Positions 55,690-64,000 of a DNA stretch of 64,000 nucleotides are shown here, in pieces. A program made the position numbers and the translations under genes. Position 1 is the stretch's first letter. Each line of letters opens with the position of its first letter. A model generated the notes under the pieces. That model had not been told where the DNA came from and did not search any database. It saw only the letters and a list, made by a program, of their open reading frames with translations. Origin of the DNA: Sediminibacterium roseum (GTDB taxonomy: Bacteria; Bacteroidota; Bacteroidia; Chitinophagales; Chitinophagaceae); the NCBI RefSeq assembly GCF_009939005.1, contig NZ_JAACJS010000011.1, positions 619,701 to 683,700 on the forward strand, read 5' to 3'.

Positions 55690-56376
55690 TCAAAGGCGGC
55701 GTTTGATCTCCAGTAATTCAATGGTTACCATCAGCGCGCTGTTGGGCGGTATATTCGCTGCGCCTTTTGAGCCGAAGGCGAGTGCCGATGGAACAAAGAC
55801 CTGGTAGGTTGCGCCTGCCTGCATCAGCTGAACCGCTTCGCTTAATCCTGTTACGAGTTTGCCAACCACCGCGGTAAGCGGTGATGCGGGATAAGTGTTT
55901 TCGAAAATTTCGCCACCGGGTAAACTGCCTTTGTAATGGATCACCACCGTGTCTGTATCCGAAGGCTTCGGCCCTTTTCCGGGTTTGATCACGATGAACT
56001 GAACACCGCTCGGCAGCCGGCCCACATTGGGTTTGTCTTTGAGCGCAAGAAACATCTGCTCCTCTAAATATTTGCTTCGCTGTATGGATGTTTCGTCCTG
56101 GTAGGCAGACAGCATTGCATACGCGAGGCTGTCTTTCATGAGGCGCGGCTTGCTCCGGTACACATCGTTCAGCCCTGCCAAAAACAATTCGAGGTTGATC
56201 GACGAAAACCCGCCACGCAGGAGGTAGTTGCCCATGTAGGTGCCGAGTGCATATTGTATGGAATCTTCTTTTGTTTCGAGTTTTACGGCGGGCATCACCA
56301 CGTCTTTTTTCTGCTGCGCGTTGGCCGCGGTGGAAAAAGACAGTATCGTGCATATTGTGAGCAGAGATCCTTTCAT
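55690..56376 (-). CDS. Secreted FKBP-type peptidyl-prolyl isomerase, best-conserved of three
   Basis: Protein of 228 residues; the start at 56376 gives a signal peptide (MKGSLLTICTILSFSTAANA), while the longer frame from 56424 hides it. N-terminal FKBP_N-like helices (SIQYALGTYMGNYLL) precede an FKBP domain with VVIHYKGSLPGGEIFENTYP, keeping the Tyr, then TGLSEAVQLMQAGATYQVFV and PSALAFGSKGAANIPPNSAL. The Trp of the canonical VIxGWxE stretch is Leu, so activity may be reduced. It follows its neighbour by 54 bases, within which TGATCAT/ATGATCA forms a small hairpin (56390-56413). Confidence 0.88.
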   Translation of the reverse strand: MKGSLLTICTILSFSTAANAQQKKDVVMPAVKLETKEDSIQYALGTYMGNYLLRGGFSSINLELFLAGLNDVYRSKPRLMKDSLAYAMLSAYQDETSIQRSKYLEEQMFLALKDKPNVGRLPSGVQFIVIKPGKGPKPSDTDTVVIHYKGSLPGGEIFENTYPASPLTAVVGKLVTGLSEAVQLMQAGATYQVFVPSALAFGSKGAANIPPNSALMVTIELLEIKRRL

Positions 56377-56430
56377 ATGAAATGTAATTTGATCATCACT
56401 TAAAAAATGATCACCACCAGGCAATACTTT

Positions 56431-57120
56431 TTATTTTATGCTACGCACCTTCACCATTTCAACTTCGAGCACCAGCGGCGCATTGGGTGGTATCATTGCC
56501 GTACCTGCTTCTCCGTAGGCCAGTGCTGCAGGAAAATAGATTTGCCATTTAGATCCTTCCGGCATCATCTCCAGGATCTCGTTCAATGCGGGAAAGAATG
56601 CGGTGGTTCTTGTTTCGAATGGTTTTTTTGATTGATAAGTATCTTCTACAATATTCCCATTGGCCAGTTTTGCGATCATGTGCAGGGTGATCGAATCTGT
56701 GCGCAACGGCCGCGGGCCCGCGCCTGCTTTCAGCACCGCGTACCTTACACCATTCGGAAACATACCCATGCCGGGCTTTTCTTTCAGCGATGAAAATAAT
56801 TTCTGTTCGTCGGCCATCGCTTTCCCTTTCAACGCAACTTCCGCATAGCCGTTCAGGTTGGGCGTGATGAGCGAGTCCGGGATGGTGCGCGTGCGGTTCA
56901 GCAACACATCATCCAGTCCGCGTAAAAACAATGGCGAGCTGCTGCTGAACGTAAGGCCATTGTTAGTCATCCACAACGCCATGAACGCACCGATGGTGTA
57001 TTGGATGCTGTCGCTGCGCGTAACCAGTTTAACAACAGGAGCACCCGGCGTTTTTACAGCTGGTTTCTGGCCGAATGCATTTGCGGTGAACAATAAAAGA
57101 GCGGGCAACAATTTTTTCAT
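56431..57120 (-). CDS. Secreted FKBP-type peptidyl-prolyl isomerase homologue, third copy
   Basis: Protein of 229 residues from the start at 57120 (MKKLLPALLLFTANAFGQ, a signal peptide); the 13-codon extension is not credible. N-terminal part SIQYTIGAFMALWMTNNGL matches its two neighbours. The FKBP domain has ITLHMIAKLANGNIVEDTYQ, where the active-site Tyr is Met, and FFPALNEILEMMPEGSKWQI, where the Trp is missing. AALAYGEAGTAMIPPNAPLV keeps the late Tyr. First gene of the triplet, in an operon with the next one and preceded by the same 18-bp element as the third unit. Confidence 0.86.
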   Translation of the reverse strand: MKKLLPALLLFTANAFGQKPAVKTPGAPVVKLVTRSDSIQYTIGAFMALWMTNNGLTFSSSSPLFLRGLDDVLLNRTRTIPDSLITPNLNGYAEVALKGKAMADEQKLFSSLKEKPGMGMFPNGVRYAVLKAGAGPRPLRTDSITLHMIAKLANGNIVEDTYQSKKPFETRTTAFFPALNEILEMMPEGSKWQIYFPAALAYGEAGTAMIPPNAPLVLEVEMVKVRSIK

Positions 57121-57172
57121 CAACAAAAATTTGATACAGCAATTTACAAAAATGAACAAGATCGCAGTGCCT

Positions 57173-57185
57173 GTTGCCGCGCAAC
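57173..57185. other. Small hairpin before the third FKBP-type gene
   Basis: GTTGC and GCAAC pair around CGC, next to the 18-bp element. Too short to interpret. Confidence 0.25.
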
Positions 57186-57186
57186 G

Positions 57187-57204
57187 AAGTTAATTAAGGT
57201 TAAT
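57187..57204. promoter_or_regulatory. Shared 18-bp element, copy before the third FKBP-type gene
   Basis: AAGTTAATTAAGGTTAAT, identical to 55564-55581, ends 66 bases before the ATG at 57120. A CATTTTTG box (minus strand, 57147-57154) lies 32 bases downstream, like the TATCTTTG box of the other copy. Confidence 0.55.
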
Positions 57205-57226
57205 AGGGTAATTTTTAACGCGTTGT

Positions 57227-60200
57227 TTAAGGTATGTTGACCACGAGCGAATTAGATGCAGATGGCACCGTGATCACAGCGCTGTTGTTGATGGCGAGTG
57301 TGCGGCACGTAACTACCGTTCCCGATGCAATGCTTTTGGATCCGCTGTTGCTCACCACCAGGGCATAATAAGTAAAGGGAGCGTAGATGGTTTGTCCCAC
57401 TGAACCATTGTAATCAAATGTACTGTTGGTTACGCTCCATGTAGCGCCCGATGCTGTTGCAGTAAATATACCCGACACACCGATGGTTCCTGTTGTAGAA
57501 AAAGAAACCGTAGCGCCGCCGCGTGCACCTGTGATGGAGAGATTTGCATAATTGAATGCTTCGATCTGCTGGGCGCCAGACCCGTTGTAATCAACGATGC
57601 TGCCTGTAAATACGAACGATGTATTTGATGCGCCTGAAACGGTTAATGCGCCCGCGATGCCAATGGTTCCGCCATTCAGGAAGGTGGTTGCGTTTCCACC
57701 TTTGCTACCGGAGATGGTGATGTTGTTGAATCCGAAGGTTGGTATCGTCTGTGCACCTGTTCCATTAAAGTTAACGGTGTTGCCGGTGGTAACATAACTG
57801 CCGATATTGCTCGCGCCGGATGTGAGGAACGTTCCCGAAACGCCGATGGTTCCCGCGGCGAGTGTGATCGCGCCGCCGCCTTTGTTACCGGAAACGGTGA
57901 GGTTGTTATAGTTTACCGCGCCAATGGTTTGCGCCGCGGTTCCGTTGTAGTTTACGGTGCTTGTGTTGGCGGTAAAGGTTCCGTTGTTCAACCAGTCGGA
58001 GCCAACAGAAAGTGTGCCTGATCCCATGGTGATGGCGCCGCTTCCCACGATATCGCCCGCTACCGCAAGGTTTGTATTGTTTGTATTCAGCAAAGCGGTT
58101 CCGCCCGATGTGCTCCAGTTTCCCGCTACGTTGTATGTGCCGGCTGCCGTTGTTTTATTTCCCGTTCCTGAAAAACCGAGGTTGTAATAATTTCCGAGTT
58201 TGATGTTCTGCGCAGAGGCGCTGGTATAGTTTACGTAATTGCCAACCGCTTCTGCAAGTAAGTTGGTGATGGTTACGGCCGCATCCAGGCTCAATGTGCT
58301 TCCCGGATCCTGCCGCAACGTGCCCGCACCACCCAGTGATGTGGTAACGGTAAGTGTTCCTGTATTGGATACAGCGCCGCTTACGCTCACGGTCGGTATG
58401 ATCAATAAGCCGCTAAGTGTTTTATTTGTTCCGCTGAAAGTATAGGCGCCCGAACCTGCGGTAAAGTCTGTTGCGAGGCCGTAGTTGGCAAGGTTGCCCG
58501 GCAATGTCAATGCCGCATTACCTGAGTTGTTCCAGGTGGCGCCCGCGTTTACGGTTACATCGCCATTGAAGGCTTTTGTTCCGGTGGCGCTGCTGATGGT
58601 GAGTTTACCGGTGGCGCCGTTTCCTACAATTGTATTGCCCGATACCGTCAGCGCAAAAGCTGCAGCGGTAAAGTCGCCCGCGTCTTCGATAACCAGGTCG
58701 CCGCTGATGGCCATTGTAGCCGTTGTAACTGCTACTGCCGTACCCCTCACGTACAGGTCAACAATGTTTGGTATGCTTCCCAGTGTTTTGGTGTTTGTGC
58801 CGGTACCACTGAGTATAAGCGTGCTGTAGCTTGTTGCCTTTACGGTCTGCGCCCCGTTGTTGAAATAGTTCACGGTATTCACATTGGCCGAAGCTGCCAG
58901 TGTAGGAACGATGGTGGTTCCGCTGTAGGCAAGTATTGCATTGGTGCCCTGGGTTAATGTGCTGGCGCCGGCAAGGGCGGTGGTAACCGTGAGTACTGCG
59001 TTGTTTGTTGTTGTTCCTGAAACGGTGAGGTTGGGTATAATGAGCGCACCACTGATGTTCTTGGCTGTTCCGCTGAATGTGTATACGCCATTGCCTGCGT
59101 TGAAGGTGCCGTTGTTCGTGAGACTTCCGGAAAGGCCTATGTTAACGGTGGCTGCTGTATTGTCCCATGTAGCGCCCGCGGCCACGGTAACATCGCCTGT
59201 AAAAGTTTTAGCGCCGGTGGCGGAATTGATCGTGAGTGTTCCGGATGATCCGCCGCCGATCGTTGTTGCTCCCGTTACGGCAAAACTAAATGCGCCGAGT
59301 GTCATCGATGTTCCGTTGTTCACTGTAAAGGTTCCTGCAACGGTTGCGTTCGCACCCATGGTTACTACGGCACCCAGGTCGGTGTTGAGGTTATTAAATG
59401 CAGTGGTCGACGATCCTGAAACGGCCTGCGCGCCACTTCCGTTGAACGATACGGTGCCGCTGTTGTGGGTAAAGGTTCCGCTGTTGCTGAAATCGCCCGC
59501 GATGCTCAGGTCGTTGGAAGTGGAAAAGAATGTTCCTGCACTGATGTTGAGATCATGCAGTTGTATCGCCTGGCTCACAAAAGCAAGTACGCCTGTTCCT
59601 GCCTTGGTAAGATCGTTCGTAACGTCGTTGATCGTTCCGGTGTTGCTCAAGCCGATGTTGGCCGCAACGGTTACCGTTACGCTGGTAGACATGGTAATGG
59701 CACCGCCCATGTACAATGGCTGTGTTCCCGTGAGGCCGAAATTGCCCGCCCATGTTTGCGGTATCGAAGTGAGGGTGAGCGCCGCTGCGGTTGTATTTTG
59801 AAGGTTCCCTCCATTGATGATCAGTGAACTTGCGGTACCTATTGCTCCCGCTATACCAAAACCCAGTGTTCCTGCATCCAGCGTTGCAGAACCGGTGAAC
59901 GTGTTGGCAGAAGAAAGGGTGAGTGCGCCGGAATTTGCTTTGCGCAGCGACAATGTACCCGTTCCATTAGAGATCAAACCTGTAGATACCACTACCGCAC
60001 CAACATTATCAAACGTAACGAGTTTGGCCGGAACAACCGATGTTCCCCCTGTAATGCCACCGGTAATATTGGTCGTTCCACCGTTCACCTGTGTAACAGA
60101 GACCGGCTGGCTGATCACAATGGAGGCCGTGAAAGATGAGGTGCTTGCCGCGTTTCCACCAATGCTGTAGGTGCCGGATGTGGCATTGTCGGTAACCGTC

Positions 60201-62113
60201 ACGCCTCTTCCTATTGAAAATGCACCGCCTGTTAAAAGCGCCACGTTTGCATTGTTTGCAGTGGTGGTCGCATCTCCCATGATTATTGCATTGGCAGAGT
60301 TGCCAAAGGGCCCGTTGGTTGAAGCAACCACGTTTGCCCCGGCGATCAATGTACCGCCGCTTACCGTCGTATTGCCTGTATAAGCGTTGGCGAGGCTCAG
60401 CGTAAGCGCACCGTTGCCCCGTTTTACAAGACTGTTTGCACCGGTACTGGCTGGCTGGGTAATGGCCGTGGTTGTCATCGTGGCATCGCCCGTAATATCA
60501 AACGTGATGGTTTTGGCGGCATTCGTGGCCGATACCATTCCCCCTGTGAAAGTTAGTTTGTTGGCACCTGTTGTTGCTACCTGGTTAACGGTGAACGATT
60601 GGTTATAGGTAATCGCCCCTGCATAAATTGCGTTCGCATCTGCGATACCACCTACCGTGTATCCGCCCGCGGTGGCCTGGTTGGCGATTGTTATGGTACG
60701 GGTTACGGTAAATGCGCCGTCGATCCACAATCCTACGGGATAGTTGTTGGTGGCTGTATTGGCATTGCCAAGCGTGATGGTTGATGTGGCATTACCAAAA
60801 GCACCTACCGCACCGGAGGGCGCATTGGCGCCGGCAACCAGCGTTCCGTTCTCAACAGTGATGGCTCCGGAAAAACTGCTGTTTGCGTTGGACAGTTTGA
60901 GCTCTCCTCCGCCTGTTTTCAAAAGCGTAAACGCACCGCTTACAAGGCCCGTAATATTCAGATCTACGGATGGTGTTCCGCTTCCGTCTTCATTGACCAG
61001 CATCGTACGGTTGGCACCGAGTGCAACCGGGCATGAGATTGTACACCCCGATGTGATGGCGCCGCTACCTGTATAGTTTACCGTAAGCGTTCCACCCAGT
61101 GTCATCGCACCGCTGCCTGTTATGGATGCGCCGGTTCCGCCACCTACGTTTTCCAGGGTTACGGTCGGACTGCCCAGGGTAAATGTATTCAGTCCCAATG
61201 TTGTTCCTGCCCTCACGGTTAAAGTGGTTGCGGTTGTATTGGCAGCTAATGTTTTTGTTCCGCCGCCGCCGCTGATCACCAGGTTGGCATAGGCAGCAGG
61301 GGTAGTAAGGAAAGTATAGGATGCGTTGGCCGCGTACTCAACCGTGGAAGTGGCGCCGTTGAATGTGAGGGTGCTTGTGCCTGTTCCCGATTTTACAACA
61401 GGGGTGCTGCCCGAAATTTTAAGATAGGGCGCGGTGGCTCCCAATGTATAAGTTGATGTATTGCCTGCGGCCGCATTTACTGTGGTGATGGATGTTCCTA
61501 CGTTTACCGTACCGCTGGTATGCGTAATGGTTGCATTGTTGGCAAAAGTAGAGTTGCTGCTGGTGAGCGTTATTCCGTTTGTAATATTCAGGGTAACCTG
61601 CGTGATCGTAAACGTGGTGGCACGTGCCGATCCTGTTGCGCCGGTTCCCGCGGAGCCCACTGCGAGCGACTGGCAGTTCAGTGTACCTGTTCCGGCGAGC
61701 GTCCATAAGGAGGCACTGTTGACGGTACTGTTGTGTGTCACGGCACCGGAAACGGTGAGCACCACACCCGCGCTGATCGTAAGTGTTTTGGAGGTACCGG
61801 TAGAATTGAATGTGAGTGATGCGATGGCCGTTGCAGGGGTTGAGCTGATCGTAGGCGCATTGGTGGTTTGCGGAATGATCACAACATCCGCTGCATTGGT
61901 GCCGGGGAAAGTTCCGCCGCCGGAGTTGGTCCAGTTGCCCGCCAGCGCCCATGCTGTGCCCGATGCGCCGGTCCATGTATAAGTAATGGCAAACGCTTCA
62001 CCCGAAAACAAAATGGCAAAGAGCATACACAACGAAAGGGCAACCACACGACGCAATGATCCTGTTTTTTGTTCCGAAGGAGAAAATGGATATGGTGAAT
62101 TGCCCGGTTGCAT
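57227..62113 (-). CDS. Giant repetitive secreted beta-helix surface protein (adhesin-like)
   Basis: Protein of 1628 residues, very rich in Thr, Ser, Gly, Ala and Asn, with few charged residues. A long signal peptide (core RVVALSLCMLFAILFSGEAF, residues 22-41) fits the autotransporter/adhesin type. Many autotransporter-associated beta-strand repeats are visible (for example GNGALTLSLANAYTGNTTV and SGGTLIAGANVV), predicting a beta-helix. The last ~240 residues are four units of about 60 residues opening with DYNGSGAQTI-like motifs (from about 1388). No beta-barrel, LPXTG or clear type IX sorting domain is seen at the C-terminus, which ends SNSLVVNIP. It follows the S74 gene by 22 bases. Confidence 0.85.
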   Translation of the reverse strand: MQPGNSPYPFSPSEQKTGSLRRVVALSLCMLFAILFSGEAFAITYTWTGASGTAWALAGNWTNSGGGTFPGTNAADVVIIPQTTNAPTISSTPATAIASLTFNSTGTSKTLTISAGVVLTVSGAVTHNSTVNSASLWTLAGTGTLNCQSLAVGSAGTGATGSARATTFTITQVTLNITNGITLTSSNSTFANNATITHTSGTVNVGTSITTVNAAAGNTSTYTLGATAPYLKISGSTPVVKSGTGTSTLTFNGATSTVEYAANASYTFLTTPAAYANLVISGGGGTKTLAANTTATTLTVRAGTTLGLNTFTLGSPTVTLENVGGGTGASITGSGAMTLGGTLTVNYTGSGAITSGCTISCPVALGANRTMLVNEDGSGTPSVDLNITGLVSGAFTLLKTGGGELKLSNANSSFSGAITVENGTLVAGANAPSGAVGAFGNATSTITLGNANTATNNYPVGLWIDGAFTVTRTITIANQATAGGYTVGGIADANAIYAGAITYNQSFTVNQVATTGANKLTFTGGMVSATNAAKTITFDITGDATMTTTAITQPASTGANSLVKRGNGALTLSLANAYTGNTTVSGGTLIAGANVVASTNGPFGNSANAIIMGDATTTANNANVALLTGGAFSIGRGVTVTDNATSGTYSIGGNAASTSSFTASIVISQPVSVTQVNGGTTNITGGITGGTSVVPAKLVTFDNVGAVVVSTGLISNGTGTLSLRKANSGALTLSSANTFTGSATLDAGTLGFGIAGAIGTASSLIINGGNLQNTTAAALTLTSIPQTWAGNFGLTGTQPLYMGGAITMSTSVTVTVAANIGLSNTGTINDVTNDLTKAGTGVLAFVSQAIQLHDLNISAGTFFSTSNDLSIAGDFSNSGTFTHNSGTVSFNGSGAQAVSGSSTTAFNNLNTDLGAVVTMGANATVAGTFTVNNGTSMTLGAFSFAVTGATTIGGGSSGTLTINSATGAKTFTGDVTVAAGATWDNTAATVNIGLSGSLTNNGTFNAGNGVYTFSGTAKNISGALIIPNLTVSGTTTNNAVLTVTTALAGASTLTQGTNAILAYSGTTIVPTLAASANVNTVNYFNNGAQTVKATSYSTLILSGTGTNTKTLGSIPNIVDLYVRGTAVAVTTATMAISGDLVIEDAGDFTAAAFALTVSGNTIVGNGATGKLTISSATGTKAFNGDVTVNAGATWNNSGNAALTLPGNLANYGLATDFTAGSGAYTFSGTNKTLSGLLIIPTVSVSGAVSNTGTLTVTTSLGGAGTLRQDPGSTLSLDAAVTITNLLAEAVGNYVNYTSASAQNIKLGNYYNLGFSGTGNKTTAAGTYNVAGNWSTSGGTALLNTNNTNLAVAGDIVGSGAITMGSGTLSVGSDWLNNGTFTANTSTVNYNGTAAQTIGAVNYNNLTVSGNKGGGAITLAAGTIGVSGTFLTSGASNIGSYVTTGNTVNFNGTGAQTIPTFGFNNITISGSKGGNATTFLNGGTIGIAGALTVSGASNTSFVFTGSIVDYNGSGAQQIEAFNYANLSITGARGGATVSFSTTGTIGVSGIFTATASGATWSVTNSTFDYNGSVGQTIYAPFTYYALVVSNSGSKSIASGTVVTCRTLAINNSAVITVPSASNSLVVNIP

Positions 62114-62135
62114 AATGTCTTTTTAAAACGGGGAA

Positions 62136-64000
62136 CTACTCTCCCGTTTTTTTCTGTGATGCCGCAGATTTACCCATGTCTTCGATCAACGCTCTCAGCG
62201 AAGCCATTTCTTTTTCCAGTTTATTGATCCTTTCAGAGTCAGATTTCAACGTTTTGATCTCGGCCCTCAGCTCGTCGATGATCCTGGTTTGTTCTTTGAT
62301 CGCTTCTACCAATACCGCGGTGATCTTGGAGTACTCAACGGTTTTGAATCCTTTCTCATCAGTACGAACCACTTCAGGAAGCACTTTTTCAATTTCCTGT
62401 GCAATGAACCCGATCTGTTTCAACGAATCAAATCCGTTGTTCGGGAACTCTTCTGTTTTCCACAGGTAGCTTACCCCACGCAGCGCGTTTACTTTACTCA
62501 ACGCATTGGTAAGTGTATGGATGTCTTTTTTGTACCTGATATCGGATGTTTCGTTGATACCGGTTGACTTGAATTTACCAACTACTTCGAGTTTGTAAGT
62601 GGTACCGCCCGCGCCTGCGCCACCGATCACCACCACCTGGCTGCTGTTCGTACCCGCGATCTGGATCTTACCGGTGTTACCTGTATTGGTTCCTATGTTC
62701 ACCGCGTTTGCACCCGAGCCTGTTGCAATGTTTACAGACTGCCCGGAGTTTGACTGACCGAGTATGATGTTAGAGGTTTGCGATGCACCCCCGATCGTTG
62801 TTGTATTGGTTGTGGCCGATGTGCCGAGTTCGAAGCCACCTGTTACAGAAAGGTTGGCGAACGTGGCGCCGCCGCCACTGCCAGAGAGGTAGGTGGTATT
62901 GTCAACGGATCCATCTGCTTTAAGGAAACCTGTGGATGCTCCGCCGTGAACCTTATACCCTGCCGCCAATATACTTCCCGTAGCGGATATGCCGCCCGTT
63001 GTTGAGATGCCCGTTCCGAGTGTTACCCCGGTAGTGGATATGGTTCCCGCCGCAGCAATGGCTCCGCCCGACGTTAAGTAGTTTTTGGCTGTGATGGTTC
63101 CGCCCACGATCAATGGAAGGAGTCCGCCCGCTCTAGGCGCCATTTTTCCGACATCACCCAGTTCACGCGCGCCGGCGTATTCTGCAGCAAATTCTTCGGT
63201 AGTGATATCCTTGTATTTAACCACTTCACCATATCGTGCGTAGCCTTTCGAATCGGTAATACCAGGATCGCCCTGAACCAGCGGCACGTTGCCGGCGCTT
63301 TGGTAGTTGAGTTTAACATCACCGCTTAACAATGCGACGGTATCGGTGTTATTCACCGCACCCACGAAGCTACCGGAGAAGATACCACCATCGATACGGT
63401 TGTTAACGAAGATCCTTTGGATGCTTGCGTACGGCGCCGTAATGAGTCTTGTGGCAGATACTTCTGTAGCCGTTAACACACCACCCAGTGCCATGTTACC
63501 AACATTGATCACCGCACCGCTCAATACACCCGCCGCAACCGTTCCTGTTATGTTGGCCGATGCTGCTGATATGTTGCCTGACGAAGTGAGGCTGCCCACT
63601 TCAGCACCATAGGTTACGGAAAGCGTTCTGGTAGTGGTGTTGCCGGTAACGGTAAGGTTGCCGCCTACAGATGCATTGTTAGCGCTGATACCGCCCACGG
63701 CGCTGAAACGCTGTGCTGTTATCGTGCCGGTAGAGGTGATGTTACCGCTGATGCTTGCATTGGCAGTAGTTAATGTACCCGGAACGGTGAGGTTACCGAT
63801 CAATCCGGTTACGGTGCTCAATCCCTGCGATGTTACGGTACCGGTAGATGTAAGGTTGCCGTTAACGTTCGCGTTGTTAACCGTTGCAGTGATTGCACTG
63901 AGCGATTGCGTTGTGATGTTTCCGGTAACGGTTAAAGCGCTCAATGAGAGACTTGTGATGCTCGATAAAGCTCCTGCACCAAGAACGCCGCTGAATGTTC
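62136..64000 (-). CDS. Tail-fibre-like surface protein with C-terminal S74 chaperone domain, N-terminus beyond the window
   Basis: At least 621 codons; the frame stays open to the right edge, so the true start lies outside. The N-terminal ~200 visible residues are short repeats (GNLTVTGNTTTRTLSV-like), followed by Gly/Thr-rich segments. The C-terminus holds a Peptidase_S74 intramolecular chaperone domain: SDIRYKKDI with the Ser and Lys of self-cleavage, then YLWKTEEFPNNGFDSLKQIG and IGFIAQEIEKVLPEVV. A coiled coil ends it (about the last 60 residues). S74 domains trimerise fibres and cut themselves off. No phage genes are nearby, so a host surface fibre is more likely. Probably co-transcribed with the adhesin gene. 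Confidence 0.88.
   Translation of the reverse strand, partial: TFSGVLGAGALSSITSLSLSALTVTGNITTQSLSAITATVNNANVNGNLTSTGTVTSQGLSTVTGLIGNLTVPGTLTTANASISGNITSTGTITAQRFSAVGGISANNASVGGNLTVTGNTTTRTLSVTYGAEVGSLTSSGNISAASANITGTVAAGVLSGAVINVGNMALGGVLTATEVSATRLITAPYASIQRIFVNNRIDGGIFSGSFVGAVNNTDTVALLSGDVKLNYQSAGNVPLVQGDPGITDSKGYARYGEVVKYKDITTEEFAAEYAGARELGDVGKMAPRAGGLLPLIVGGTITAKNYLTSGGAIAAAGTISTTGVTLGTGISTTGGISATGSILAAGYKVHGGASTGFLKADGSVDNTTYLSGSGGGATFANLSVTGGFELGTSATTNTTTIGGASQTSNIILGQSNSGQSVNIATGSGANAVNIGTNTGNTGKIQIAGTNSSQVVVIGGAGAGGTTYKLEVVGKFKSTGINETSDIRYKKDIHTLTNALSKVNALRGVSYLWKTEEFPNNGFDSLKQIGFIAQEIEKVLPEVVRTDEKGFKTVEYSKITAVLVEAIKEQTRIIDELRAEIKTLKSDSERINKLEKEMASLRALIEDMGKSAASQKKTGE

Noticed and set aside
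57597..61982. Many long plus-strand ORFs opposite the adhesin gene
   Set aside because: The low-complexity Thr/Gly/Val codons of the adhesin give open antisense frames rich in Val, Ala and Pro; none has a start region or motif.
62136..64000. Prophage tail-fibre module
   Set aside because: No capsid, portal, terminase, integrase or lysis gene is present, and the gene pairs with a signal-peptide-bearing adhesin.

Overview
The window looks like chromosome from a member of the Bacteroidota, most likely the Chitinophagaceae (inference). It has a SusC/SusD pair, SPII lipoproteins, almost no Shine-Dalgarno sequences, promoter boxes of the TAnnTTTG type, and a typical Bacteroidota str/S10/spc ribosomal cluster. 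No rRNA, tRNA, CRISPR array, insertion sequence or phage module was seen.

Left third (1-32300): a glucuronoarabinoxylan utilisation locus read in two directions. The minus-strand arm carries susC, susD, xylB, xylA, a HAD hydrolase, araB, araD, an aldose 1-epimerase and a GH127 beta-L-arabinofuranosidase cut by the left edge. Two tandem LacI-family regulators sit in the centre. The plus-strand arm carries GH115, GH43, GH51, a TolB-like protein, GH3, a CE1-like esterase, an SMP-30 lactonase, an FAH-family dehydratase, a GntP permease and a GH10 xylanase. Together these would cut glucuronoarabinoxylan outside the cell, import oligomers through SusCD, finish them in the periplasm, and feed D-xylose (XylA/XylB) and L-arabinose (AraB/AraD) to the pentose phosphate pathway. 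The lactonase, FAH and GntP genes suggest an extra sugar-acid branch. A LacI-type operator, TGCAAYCGRTTGCA, lies before both lacI genes and before susC.

Middle (32378-37300): a secreted HExxH metalloprotease, a YhiN-like flavoprotein and methionine aminopeptidase. Next (37370-54540) come secY and 21 ribosomal protein genes, from rplO back to rpsJ, all on the minus strand. fusA lies beyond, separated from rpsJ by an oppositely oriented O-antigen ligase/TPR gene. Many gaps between the ribosomal genes hold degenerate 7-nt repeats arranged as inverted arrays around a hairpin. The same design recurs with other heptamers between susD and xylB.

Right end (54820-64000): three tandem, diverged FKBP-type proteins. 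Two of them are preceded by the same 18-bp sequence at the same distance. After them come a 1628-residue repetitive surface protein and a tail-fibre-like protein with a self-cleaving S74 chaperone domain, which runs off the right edge.

All calls come from reading the sequence. No database search was run, and family names rest on recognised motifs.
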